Positions 29,049 through 37,817 of a stretch of 64,000 nt of DNA are shown here, piece after piece. Every line of letters begins with the position of its first letter. Position 1 is the first letter of the stretch. The position numbers and the translations under genes are program-made. The DNA comes from an uncultured Pelagibacteraceae bacterium (lineage in GTDB: Bacteria > Pseudomonadota > Alphaproteobacteria > Pelagibacterales > Pelagibacteraceae). The notes beneath the pieces are model-generated. The model did not search any database. It was not told the DNA's origin and worked only from the letters and a program-made list of their open reading frames with translations. The DNA is taken from the NCBI GenBank assembly GCA_902604245.1, contig CACKXQ010000004.1:1-64000 (forward strand), read 5' to 3'.

Positions 29049-30727
29049 CTTTTCTTAAAATAAGTAATTTGAGTGTCGACTATAAAATGAGAAAAGAAAC
29101 AGTAAATGCTGCAAAAAACATTAGTATAGACATTAAAAAAGGTGAAATTGTTGGATTAGTTGGGGAGTCTGGTTCTGGAAAAAGTACTGTAGCTAATTCA
29201 ATTGTAAATTTAATTGATGAACCAGGTAAAATTTCAAGTGGATCAATATTGATGGGAGAAACAAATATCTGCGAAAATCCAGAAACAATTGTTCAGTATC
29301 GAGGAAAAAAAATTGGATTAATATTTCAAGATCCTCAAACCTCTTTAAATCCAATTTTAACAATTGGTGAACAGCTTATAGAAACAATACAGACTCACTT
29401 AAATTTAAGTTCAGAGGATGCAAAAAATAAAGCAATTAATTTATTAAAAGAAGTTGGGATCAAGGATGCCGAGAAAAGGTTTTATAATTATCCTCACCAA
29501 TTTTCTGGTGGTATGAGACAAAGAGTTGTTATTTCTCTTGCTTTATGTTGCGAACCCGAATTATTAATTGCAGATGAACCAACTACAGCACTAGACGTTT
29601 CTATTCAGTCTCAAATTCTAGAATTAATCAAAAGACTAACAAAAGAGAGAAACTTAGCTGTAATACTCATTACCCACGATATGGGAGTTATCGCTGAAAC
29701 TACAGATAGAGTGGCTGTAATGAAAAATGGAGACTTAGTTGAGCTAGGTTTAACCAAACAGATATTGGTTGAGCCTAAGGAAAAATACACAAAAAGCCTA
29801 GTTAGCTCTGTACCACCGACTAATAAAAAAATATCTAGATTTACAATAATTGAAAAAGAGAACGTTAATAATCAAAATAATAACATTAAAATATTAAACA
29901 GGTGGTCTAAAAAGATAATTGTTGATCAAAATTTAATAGAAATTAAAAACTTGAGTAAATCTTTTGATGATAGTTTTTTCACTGAGAATACAAAGAATTC
30001 TGTAATGGCTGTAGATGATGTCTCACTAAATATAAAAGAAGGACAGTCTTTTGGCTTAGTTGGTGAAAGTGGAAGTGGCAAAACAACAATAGCAAAAATG
30101 GTTGTTAATTTGTTTAAGCCTAGTTCTGGAGATATTTATTTTGATAGTGTTAATGTTACCAAAATTAAAAAAAATAAAGATCTACTTAAATTTAGAAAAC
30201 AAATTCAAATGATATTTCAGGATCCATTTTCTTCATTAAATGGAAGACTTAAAGTAAAGGAAATTATTGCAGAACCTATTAAACTTCATAATCCAGATAT
30301 AAAATCTAGTGATTTAGACAGTTATATCTATGATTTATTAGAGTCTGTTGAATTAACTCAACAGTCTGCAATTAGATATCCTCATGAATTTTCAGGGGGC
30401 CAAAGGCAAAGAATATCAATAGCAAGAGCATTGGCTACACAACCAAGACTTCTTGTTTGCGACGAACCTACATCAGCATTAGACGTCAGCATTCAAGCTC
30501 AAATATTAAACTTATTAAAAGATCTTCAAGAACAGTTAAATCTAACAATTTTATTTATAAGCCATGATTTACCGGTTGTAAGACAAATGTGTGATAAAAT
30601 AGCTGTGCTTAAAGACGGAAAATTATGTGAAGTGTCCGAAACAGAAGAGCTATTTAAAAATCCTAAACATAATTATACTAAAGAACTACTTAAATTAATG
30701 CCAAAAATTGAATCAATTTATAACTAA
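29045..30727 (+). CDS. Fused double ABC ATP-binding protein (DppD-DppF, YejF-like)
   Basis: Two Walker A (GESGSGKST, GESGSGKTT) and two signatures (FSGGMRQRV, FSGGQRQRI). Confidence 0.93.
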   Translation: MTFLKISNLSVDYKMRKETVNAAKNISIDIKKGEIVGLVGESGSGKSTVANSIVNLIDEPGKISSGSILMGETNICENPETIVQYRGKKIGLIFQDPQTSLNPILTIGEQLIETIQTHLNLSSEDAKNKAINLLKEVGIKDAEKRFYNYPHQFSGGMRQRVVISLALCCEPELLIADEPTTALDVSIQSQILELIKRLTKERNLAVILITHDMGVIAETTDRVAVMKNGDLVELGLTKQILVEPKEKYTKSLVSSVPPTNKKISRFTIIEKENVNNQNNNIKILNRWSKKIIVDQNLIEIKNLSKSFDDSFFTENTKNSVMAVDDVSLNIKEGQSFGLVGESGSGKTTIAKMVVNLFKPSSGDIYFDSVNVTKIKKNKDLLKFRKQIQMIFQDPFSSLNGRLKVKEIIAEPIKLHNPDIKSSDLDSYIYDLLESVELTQQSAIRYPHEFSGGQRQRISIARALATQPRLLVCDEPTSALDVSIQAQILNLLKDLQEQLNLTILFISHDLPVVRQMCDKIAVLKDGKLCEVSETEELFKNPKHNYTKELLKLMPKIESIYN

Positions 30728-30739
30728 AAGGAGAAAACT

Positions 30740-31132
30740 ATGACAATATTCAAAAAAATTTCTGAAAATGAGGCTACTGGCAAAGTAAAAGAAATTTTTG
30801 ATGAAATAAAAGCAGCCCGACAAATAACTGAAATTCCAAATTTTTGGAAAACTATGGCTAATAGTCCAGAAACATTAGAAAGAACCTGGAGATCATTACA
30901 ACAAGTAATGGGAAAAGGTGAATTAGATCCTGCTGTAAAGGAGCTTATTTATGTTGCAGTTTCAATTACTAACAATTGTGAATATTGTATTAAATCTCAT
31001 TCTTTAGCTGCCAGAAAAAAAGGTGCTACAGACGGAATGATAAACGAAATGATCGCAATTGTCGGGATGGCAAATGAAACGAATCGTTTAGTTGAAGGTT
31101 ATCAAGTAGAAGTAGACGACTTTTTGAAATAA
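30740..31132 (+). CDS. Carboxymuconolactone decarboxylase/AhpD-like protein
   Basis: NNCEYCIKSHSLAARKKGAT CxxC motif. Confidence 0.88.
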   Translation: MTIFKKISENEATGKVKEIFDEIKAARQITEIPNFWKTMANSPETLERTWRSLQQVMGKGELDPAVKELIYVAVSITNNCEYCIKSHSLAARKKGATDGMINEMIAIVGMANETNRLVEGYQVEVDDFLK

Positions 31133-31133
31133 A

Positions 31134-31478
31134 ATGAATTTTGATTTTGTTTACAAGATATGTACAAAGTCTGAGTGGAGTAAAGCAAAACAAAATAATA
31201 TTTTTAAAGGCACTGCATTAGATTTAAAAGATGGTTATATTCATTTTTCAGACAAAGATCAGGTCAAACAAACACTAAATAAATTTTATCTTAATCAAAC
31301 TAACTTAATGATTCTTAAAGTAGATGCTCTAAAATTAAAAAATCTAGTTTGGGAGCAATCAACTGATGGCAACATGTTTCCACATTTATACTCAGATCTA
31401 GATTTAGATTTTGTAGTTAAAGAATATATTATTGATTTAAAAGATGATGGTAAGCATAATCTGCCAGACGAACTTTAA
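31134..31478 (+). CDS. DUF952 family protein
   Basis: VYKICTKSEWSKA..GYIHFSDKDQV...LYSDLDLDFV. Confidence 0.8.
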   Translation: MNFDFVYKICTKSEWSKAKQNNIFKGTALDLKDGYIHFSDKDQVKQTLNKFYLNQTNLMILKVDALKLKNLVWEQSTDGNMFPHLYSDLDLDFVVKEYIIDLKDDGKHNLPDEL

Positions 31479-31481
31479 TAT

Positions 31482-31817
31482 TTAATTTGATTTTCCAATT
31501 AAATTAACAATTAAAACACCAGATATAATTAATATGAGACCTATAATTGTAAAAAAGTCTGGAATTTGATTAAATTTATAAATACCCACAACTGAAGTAG
31601 CTATTATACATAAGCCTGCAAATGAAGCGTAAGTTACGCCAACAGGAATAGTTTTCATAACTAAAGACAGCGTATACATGCATGCTACAATTGTTATTGC
31701 AGTAAAAACACTTGGTAAAAAAATTGTAAAACCATTTGCTGCCTTTGCAAAACCATTTGATGCTGTACCAAGGGCAACTGCAATAATTAGAATTATATAA
31801 GCAGTTAGATTACTCAT
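31482..31817 (-). CDS. SMR/EmrE-like small membrane protein (atypical)
   Basis: 4 TM; NGFTIFLPSVF...IPVGVTYASFAGL; no TM1 Glu. Confidence 0.75.
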   Translation of the reverse strand: MSNLTAYIILIIAVALGTASNGFAKAANGFTIFLPSVFTAITIVACMYTLSLVMKTIPVGVTYASFAGLCIIATSVVGIYKFNQIPDFFTIIGLILIISGVLIVNLIGKSN

Positions 31818-31864
31818 AACTAAAGAATAATATATCCTTAATTAATATCTACAACTTTTCTAAT

Positions 31865-32362
31865 TTATTTAATTATTATAGGACCGACCATTCCACTTTC
31901 GTAGTGACCAGGAATATTACATGCCATTTCTAAAGAAATATCTTTTGAAAACTTCCATATAATTTCTCCTGTTTTATTTGGCTCTAGCATTACACTATTT
32001 GCGTGTTTGTGGCCCAATGAATGATCTTTTTTTGACATTTCTTTCATTTTTTTATGATCAATTCGGTCGCCTAAAAGAATATCATGTTCAATTAATCTTG
32101 CCATTTCGGGTTGGTGATCAATATGCATCTTTTTAGTGCCAATATTATATTCATGCACTAATTCACCTAAATTTTTAACAATTATTTTTACTGTTTCACC
32201 CTTTTTAACTTGAATTGAACTTGGCTCATAATAATTGTCATACATCTTTACTTCTATTACTCTTGTAACATCATTTGGATCACCCTTAGACCCAATCATC
32301 TTCATTGAAGCTGCATGAGAATTAAAGGTGATAAAAATAAATAAAAGTATAAGTTTTTTCAT
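31865..32362 (-). CDS. Secreted cupredoxin-domain copper protein
   Basis: Signal peptide; HEYNIG...MACNIPGHYESGMVG (H, C, H, M ligands). Confidence 0.88.
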   Translation of the reverse strand: MKKLILLFIFITFNSHAASMKMIGSKGDPNDVTRVIEVKMYDNYYEPSSIQVKKGETVKIIVKNLGELVHEYNIGTKKMHIDHQPEMARLIEHDILLGDRIDHKKMKEMSKKDHSLGHKHANSVMLEPNKTGEIIWKFSKDISLEMACNIPGHYESGMVGPIIIK

Positions 32363-32706
32363 TATTTAGGCATTGGTGTTGCGCCAGTCTCTAAACTCAT
32401 GATTTTTCCGTTATCATATTTGTAGACTGCCATTACGGCTTCAACATTACCATCGTCAAATGTTACAAAGGCATGATGTACACCAACTTCATCATTTTCA
32501 TACACAATTCTTGTATCTCTTTGATTAATATCACCGCTCATCGCCCATTTGATCACTTCAGCTTTACCCAAAGTATTTCCTGATTTATGCATTTTAAATT
32601 TGAAATCTTCATGCAAAAGTTCGTTCATAGCTGCTTCATCTTTATTTTTTAATGCAGCACTGTATTTCTCTAATATTGACATTTTATCTCCTTTATACTC
32701 CTTCAA
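32362..32706 (-). CDS. NTF2/SnoaL-like small protein
   Basis: MSILEKYSAALKNKDEAAMNELLHEDFKFK; paralog of 34519..34845. Confidence 0.75.
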   Translation of the reverse strand: MKEYKGDKMSILEKYSAALKNKDEAAMNELLHEDFKFKMHKSGNTLGKAEVIKWAMSGDINQRDTRIVYENDEVGVHHAFVTFDDGNVEAVMAVYKYDNGKIMSLETGATPMPK

Positions 32707-32980
32707 TTATCATTCCATTAGAATCTGCGTTATCTAACCGAATTTGTTTTATTGGTTTATATTCTTCAGAATTATACCATTCCTTTGCTTTCTCGTAACT
32801 TGGAAATTTTATCACAACTGTCCTTGGATGCTGCCATGATCCTTCAATAGTCTCACTGGCACCACCTCTCACAAGATACTCTCCACCAAATTTTTCTGCA
32901 GTGGGTTTAACTTTGTCTATGTATTCCTTATAATTTTCAGGATTGTTAACATTAAGGTTAAAGATCGCATAACCACTCAT
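32693..32980 (-). CDS. DUF1330 family protein (dimeric alpha/beta barrel)
   Basis: KPTAEKFGGEYLVRGGASETIEGSWQHPRTVVIKFPSYEKAKEWYNSEEYKPI. Confidence 0.9.
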   Translation of the reverse strand: MSGYAIFNLNVNNPENYKEYIDKVKPTAEKFGGEYLVRGGASETIEGSWQHPRTVVIKFPSYEKAKEWYNSEEYKPIKQIRLDNADSNGMIIEGV

Positions 32981-32982
32981 AA

Positions 32983-33318
32983 TTATTCTCCTGGTTTAAT
33001 AACAGACTTCGTGGCATCTGCAGCATTTTGAAAAGCTTTATTGTAGTCAATAACTTCATGTACCATCAAATCATCCATTAGACCTGAATTTTTAAAAGCA
33101 ATCTTCAAGGCAAGTGCTTGTTCATAATCTCCTTCTACACATGAGATAACATCAAATCTACCTCTTACCCATTCATAGCTGATCAATTTTAAACCAGCTG
33201 CCTCAGTAACTTTCTTAGTCGATGCATATCTATCGGCAGAAGGATCATTTTGCATTCTTTTCATTAATTCTGAACTTATTTTGCCAACCAAATAAAATCT
33301 TGCCATATTACATTTCAA
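32983..33318 (-). CDS. GYD/ABM-like small protein (likely start MARFYLVG)
   Basis: Small alpha/beta fold pattern; overlaps upstream gene stop. Confidence 0.5.
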   Translation of the reverse strand: MKCNMARFYLVGKISSELMKRMQNDPSADRYASTKKVTEAAGLKLISYEWVRGRFDVISCVEGDYEQALALKIAFKNSGLMDDLMVHEVIDYNKAFQNAADATKSVIKPGE

Positions 33319-33598
33319 CTTTTGTTAAATCCCAAGCAGTCATTTTCTCAACACACTCATCGTAAATTGGCTTTCCAACTGGATGTGTACCAGATACTAG
33401 TTCTTTCATTTTTTCCATATTATGAACAAATACCTTAAACATTACGCCACTTTTATCTGGCTTTACTGCTCCTATAGTTTTTTCTGGATGAGCTGCTGAT
33501 TTTCTTACACTCATACCCTCATCTGATTGCATCCATCCCATAAATTTTTCAAGTTTTCCTTCTTTCAAATCTACGATTACTAACACTTCTTTTTCCAT
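33308..33598 (-). CDS. Small conserved protein, ferredoxin-like alpha/beta-barrel type
   Basis: MEKEVLVIVDLKEGKLEKFMGWMQSDEGMSVRKSA; size and pattern. Confidence 0.5.
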   Translation of the reverse strand: MEKEVLVIVDLKEGKLEKFMGWMQSDEGMSVRKSAAHPEKTIGAVKPDKSGVMFKVFVHNMEKMKELVSGTHPVGKPIYDECVEKMTAWDLTKVEM

Positions 33599-33652
33599 TT
33601 TTTTTCTCCTTTTTTTTATTTAGTATTTTAAATCAATCTAATGATTATTCAA

Positions 33653-34174
33653 TTATTTCATTAAAGAATATTCACCTTTAAAATAAATTGATGAGGCAAA
33701 TTTATTTTCTTGGGCTGAGTTAATTGGTGTGTACCCTGTTGAGCCACTACATTCTATTCCATTATATTTTCCTGTTCCCCCTAAACATTTAAATGTACCG
33801 TTCATTGAGTCTCCAAGTGGAATTTCGTAGTATGTAAAAATAGTATCCCCATCCATTTGATTTATTTTACAGTGTCCCATTTCAAATCCCTTTCCTGGGA
33901 TTGTGCCTGCGCCAAGACAATATTGTGAAGCATTATCCATGAATGTTGTACCTTCGACTGCCATTAATCCTCCAACTCCATCGTAAGTAAAAGTTAAAAA
34001 GTTACCCTCGTTATCAGTAAGAAATTTGTTATCTCCAACAATAAAACCTTTAAGATCAATTTTTCCTTTATGACCGTCTGCAAAACTTGATGTTGTAAAT
34101 ATTATAAACATCATAATTAAATATATTTTTTTCACTATTACCTTTCTGTTATTATTTTTAATCTGAACAAACAC
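33653..34174 (-). CDS. Secreted protein, possible allene-oxide-cyclase-like barrel
   Basis: Signal peptide; GGTGKYNGIECSGSTGYTP motif. Confidence 0.5.
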   Translation of the reverse strand: MFVQIKNNNRKVIVKKIYLIMMFIIFTTSSFADGHKGKIDLKGFIVGDNKFLTDNEGNFLTFTYDGVGGLMAVEGTTFMDNASQYCLGAGTIPGKGFEMGHCKINQMDGDTIFTYYEIPLGDSMNGTFKCLGGTGKYNGIECSGSTGYTPINSAQENKFASSIYFKGEYSLMK

Positions 34175-34484
34175 TCATTACTGTTGTCTCTTGTTTATGG
34201 CCAGATTCCGCAATTACCTTAGCATTCTCTGGATTCTGCATAAATTTTTGCATAGTGTCTGCTGCTGGCGTTTCCATCACAATATGTACTTTATTTGGAT
34301 TTTCTATTTCATTACCTACGTAAATAGTTTTAATACCTGCTGCTTCTCTTGGGCCAGAATGTTCATCAAACATTTTTTTCCAGTGAGCCCAGTCTTTTAC
34401 TTCAAAGTTACCAACCATTTTTACCATTTTATTCCCCCCAAACCCCAGCAAATTCATATGCTTTTTCAAAAGTTTTAAACTCAA
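34158..34484 (-). CDS. Small ABM-like protein (probable start ATG at 34427; upstream part may be frameshifted)
   Basis: MVKMVGNFEVKDWAHWKKMFDEHSGPREAAGIKTIYVG. Confidence 0.6.
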   Translation of the reverse strand: MSLKLLKKHMNLLGFGGNKMVKMVGNFEVKDWAHWKKMFDEHSGPREAAGIKTIYVGNEIENPNKVHIVMETPAADTMQKFMQNPENAKVIAESGHKQETTVMSVCSD

Positions 34485-34494
34485 TGCTAGCCAT
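34429..34494 (-). CDS. 21-aa smORF MASIEFKTFEKAYEFAGVWGE, preceded by AAAGGAG; leader peptide or 5' end of a frameshifted gene
   Basis: SD-like AAAGGAG upstream, TAA one nt before the next ATG, G6 run near its end. Confidence 0.5.
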   Translation of the reverse strand: MASIEFKTFEKAYEFAGVWGE

Positions 34495-34518
34495 ATTAAC
34501 TCCTTTGTAAGTCTATAG

Positions 34519-34845
34519 TTATTTTGGTAATTTTGTTGCTCCAGTTTCTACTTCAATGATTTTACCGTCTTTAAATTTCCAACAACACATCAAAGCTTCA
34601 GTATTTCCATCTTGATAAGTAACATATGAATGATCAAAACCAATTTCATCATTTTCAAAAAGGATCCTGTATTTTGCGCGACTCATCATACCTTTGCTTA
34701 CAGCTTCAACCATACCTGCTTTTCCCATATGGACATATTCACCTTTTAGATGAGAAAACATTTTGTAGTCTTCGTGCACCAACTCACCAGCTGCTGCACC
34801 ATCTTTTTCCATAATTGCTTTGTTTAGTTTTTCTAAAATTGACAT
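34519..34845 (-). CDS. NTF2/SnoaL-like small protein
   Basis: MSILEKLNKAIMEKDGAAAGELVHEDYKMFSHLKGEYVHMGKAGMVEAV; paralog of 32362..32706. Confidence 0.75.
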   Translation of the reverse strand: MSILEKLNKAIMEKDGAAAGELVHEDYKMFSHLKGEYVHMGKAGMVEAVSKGMMSRAKYRILFENDEIGFDHSYVTYQDGNTEALMCCWKFKDGKIIEVETGATKLPK

Positions 34846-34853
34846 TCTGTTAC

Positions 34854-35228
34854 TTACTTTTTCATTGCATTAGCACTGCTTAGAGTATCATCAAAAGCCA
34901 TGAACATAGACATTTTTCCATCAGTTACTTCAAAATAATGACCAAATATAGTGTCCATTCCATCTGCTGTTGCCTTACATTTTGCGAATACTTTATTTCC
35001 TTCTGCAATCATAAATTCAGGAGTTACTGAAAAATTATTCCATAACTGTGGAATTAATGACATTGTTTTCATCATAGCTTCTTTTCCTTTGTGAGTTCCT
35101 GACATTGGATGTTTGTCACCAGGAAAAATCCAAGTTATGTCATCATGCACTACTTCAGTAAAGAAAGTTTGCATATCTCCTTTGGCAAACAGTTCATAGC
35201 CTTTTTTTACTAATTCTTTTGGTTCCAT
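34854..35228 (-). CDS. SnoaL-like/nuclear transport factor 2 family protein
   Basis: GYELFAKGDMQTFFTEVVHDDITWIFPGDKHPMSGTHKGKEAMMKTM. Confidence 0.85.
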   Translation of the reverse strand: MEPKELVKKGYELFAKGDMQTFFTEVVHDDITWIFPGDKHPMSGTHKGKEAMMKTMSLIPQLWNNFSVTPEFMIAEGNKVFAKCKATADGMDTIFGHYFEVTDGKMSMFMAFDDTLSSANAMKK

Positions 35229-35314
35229 AAAATCTCCTTTAATTAAAATTTTTATACTTTGAATTAATTTATTAAAGAAAGATAAAGCTTTTATTACAAA
35301 TCAGCTATGCGTGA

Positions 35315-36316
35315 TTATATCCAGTGAGGATAGGGAAGGCCTTTTTCTTGTAAAAAAGATTTATTAAACATCTTTGAGTTGTATTTATCAGATTTATCAC
35401 AGAGAATTGTCACAATTGTTTTACCTGGACCTAAAAGTTTACCCAATCTTATTGCTCCAGCAATGTTTACTCCACAACTTGTACCTAAACTTAAACCTTC
35501 CTTTTCAATTAAATCAAATAAAACAGGCAAAGACTCATGATCACTTATTGAAAATGCTCCATCAATTTTTGCTTTTGCAAAATTTGCAGTAACTCTACTA
35601 GATCCAATACCTTCAGTTATTGAACCACCTTCACTCTTTAATTCACCATTTTCAATATAACTATAAAGAGAGGAACCTGTTGGATCCGATAAATATATTT
35701 TAATATCTTTATTCTTTTCTTTTAAAAAACTACTTACTCCTGCAATTGTGCCACCAGTACCTGATGAACATACAAAACCATCAATTTTGCCGTCAGTTTG
35801 TTCCCATATTTCTGGCCCTGTTGTTTCATAATGACCTTTAGAATTTGCAGTATTATCAAATTGATTAGCCCAAACTACACCGTGATTGTTACTACTCTTC
35901 AACTCATCAGCCAATCTTCCTGCATATTTAACAAAGTTATTTTCATCTTTATAAGGTTTGGGTGGAACCAACCTTAAATCAGCTCCAATATTTCTTAATA
36001 AATCTTTTTTTTCTTGTGTTTGATTATCGTTCATCACGATAATTGTTTTATAACCAATAGAATTTCCTAAAAGACATAACCCAATCCCAGTATTACCTGC
36101 GGTTCCCTCAACAATTGTTCCACCTTTTGAAATTAGTTTTTTTTCTTCAGCATCTCTTATTAAAGCTAGAGCCGCTCTATCTTTTACAGAGCCACCTGGA
36201 TTAAGGTATTCTGCTTTTCCATAAATATTACAACCTGTAATTTCTGATGCAGCTTTTAATTTAAATAATGGAGTGTTTCCTATTGCTTCGATAAAATTAT
36301 TTTGTAAAGTTTTCAT
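35315..36316 (-). CDS. cysK: Cysteine synthase (PLP-dependent)
   Basis: [41 protein letters not shown]. Confidence 0.92.
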   Translation of the reverse strand: MKTLQNNFIEAIGNTPLFKLKAASEITGCNIYGKAEYLNPGGSVKDRAALALIRDAEEKKLISKGGTIVEGTAGNTGIGLCLLGNSIGYKTIIVMNDNQTQEKKDLLRNIGADLRLVPPKPYKDENNFVKYAGRLADELKSSNNHGVVWANQFDNTANSKGHYETTGPEIWEQTDGKIDGFVCSSGTGGTIAGVSSFLKEKNKDIKIYLSDPTGSSLYSYIENGELKSEGGSITEGIGSSRVTANFAKAKIDGAFSISDHESLPVLFDLIEKEGLSLGTSCGVNIAGAIRLGKLLGPGKTIVTILCDKSDKYNSKMFNKSFLQEKGLPYPHWI

Positions 36317-36894
36317 ACATCAAGCTTTGTATCACCCCCCGGTGCAACACCATAGGGTTTAAATTCTTCAGATGCAGTTCCAACATTTTTTGCAGGAATA
36401 CCAACCATTACTGCATTTTCTGGAACATTTTTTGTAACAACAGCGTTGGCTCCAATTTTTGCATTTTTACCAACCACAACTGGTCCAAGTATTTGTGCAC
36501 CAGAACCTACTACAACATTTTCTTTTAATGTTGGATGTCTCTTAACATTTCTTTGATTGTCTGAATTTATACTTGGAGCAATTCCGCCTAATGTTGCCAT
36601 GTGATAGATAGTAACGTTATCTCCAATATCAGATGTTTCTCCAATTACTACTCCCATACCATGATCTATAAAAAGATTTTTTCCAATTTTAGCATTTGGA
36701 TGGATTTCAATACCTGTTAAAAATCTTGAGAACTGAGAAATTATTCTTGCAACAAGATGAAATTTTGCAATTGAAAAAAAATTTGCAATTCTATGAAAAA
36801 ATACAGCTTTAACACCAGGATAAGTTAGTATTAAACTTAACTTTGATCTTGCAGCAGGATCTCTTTTAATTATCGACTCTAAAAAATCATTCAT
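36313..36894 (-). CDS. cysE: Serine O-acetyltransferase
   Basis: Left-handed beta-helix hexapeptides; [44 protein letters not shown]. Confidence 0.93.
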   Translation of the reverse strand: MNDFLESIIKRDPAARSKLSLILTYPGVKAVFFHRIANFFSIAKFHLVARIISQFSRFLTGIEIHPNAKIGKNLFIDHGMGVVIGETSDIGDNVTIYHMATLGGIAPSINSDNQRNVKRHPTLKENVVVGSGAQILGPVVVGKNAKIGANAVVTKNVPENAVMVGIPAKNVGTASEEFKPYGVAPGGDTKLDV

Positions 36895-36924
36895 GTTTGT
36901 TTAAGATTAGTTATTAAAATTTAA

Positions 36925-37035
36925 CTATTTATTGCAACAGCAGTTTTCTGATGATGGTTTGCAATCACAATTTTTACAAACGCATCTGTCACAAGAACAG
37001 TTTTTACATTTACAGTGTGAATTATTGCAAGCCAT
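36925..37035 (-). CDS. 36-aa Cys-rich metallothionein-like peptide MACNNSHCKCKNCSCDRCVCKNCDCKPSSENCCCNK (absent from ORF track)
   Basis: Complete ATG-TAG ORF, 12 Cys in 36 residues, four tandem CxCxx units; between same-strand pdo and cysE genes. Confidence 0.8.
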   Translation of the reverse strand: MACNNSHCKCKNCSCDRCVCKNCDCKPSSENCCCNK

Positions 37036-37089
37036 AAGAGTTATATAATTGTATATTTTTTAAAAACAATACCAATAATAACCCTGATT

Positions 37090-37782
37090 TTAGAGTTCTT
37101 TAAGCGTTAATCCCTTTAGATTTGCTGGTACTGCGATATCCATCATTTTTGGATTGGCAAGATTAAGATTATCCATTATTTCAGCATATTCCTCTTTTGA
37201 GCTAACTTGTAATCGAGGATTATTACTTTTCTCACTACCAATTGTTGAATACTTTTTGCCATTATAATCATGAGCAGGATAAACAAGTGTTTCTTCTGGA
37301 AGTCTTAAAAGTTTACCAAATAATGAGTCATACGCTTCGTGGGCGCTACCATTTTGAAAGTCAGTTCTACCTGTTCCATTTATTAAAAGAGTATCTCCTG
37401 TAAAAACTCTATCATTCATTAAGTAACTATATGAACAATCTGTATGACCTGGAGTATAAATAGTTTTAAGTTCAATATTCTCGACATTTATATTTTCTTC
37501 ATCTTTTAATTTGATATCAATAACCTCAGACTTTGAGTTTTCACCCATTATACGAATACAATTTGTTCTTTGATTAAGTTCATTTAAGCCAGTTACATGA
37601 TCTGCATGAATATGAGTATCAATTACTTTTACAAGTTTTAATTCCAAACTTTCTAAAACTTTTATGTATTCATCAGTATGTTCAATTACAGGATCAATTA
37701 TTAATGCTTCTCGTCCTTTTCCACTAGAAATAATATAAGTGTAAGTAGAGGATTTAGTATCAAATAGTTGTTCAAAAATCAT
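37090..37782 (-). CDS. Persulfide dioxygenase-like MBL-fold protein (ETHE1/Blh type)
   Basis: DTHIHADHVTGLNEL; YTPGHTDCSYSYL; FTGDTLLINGTGRTDFQNGS; YPAHDYNG. Confidence 0.9.
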   Translation of the reverse strand: MIFEQLFDTKSSTYTYIISSGKGREALIIDPVIEHTDEYIKVLESLELKLVKVIDTHIHADHVTGLNELNQRTNCIRIMGENSKSEVIDIKLKDEENINVENIELKTIYTPGHTDCSYSYLMNDRVFTGDTLLINGTGRTDFQNGSAHEAYDSLFGKLLRLPEETLVYPAHDYNGKKYSTIGSEKSNNPRLQVSSKEEYAEIMDNLNLANPKMMDIAVPANLKGLTLKEL

Positions 37783-37817
37783 AATTATAAAATTACTAAA
37801 ATTTTATAAAATTGAGT

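Noticed and set aside
29045-30727. Fused double ABC ATPase as a novelty
   Set aside because: DppD-DppF fusions (YejF-like) are common in peptide-type ABC operons.
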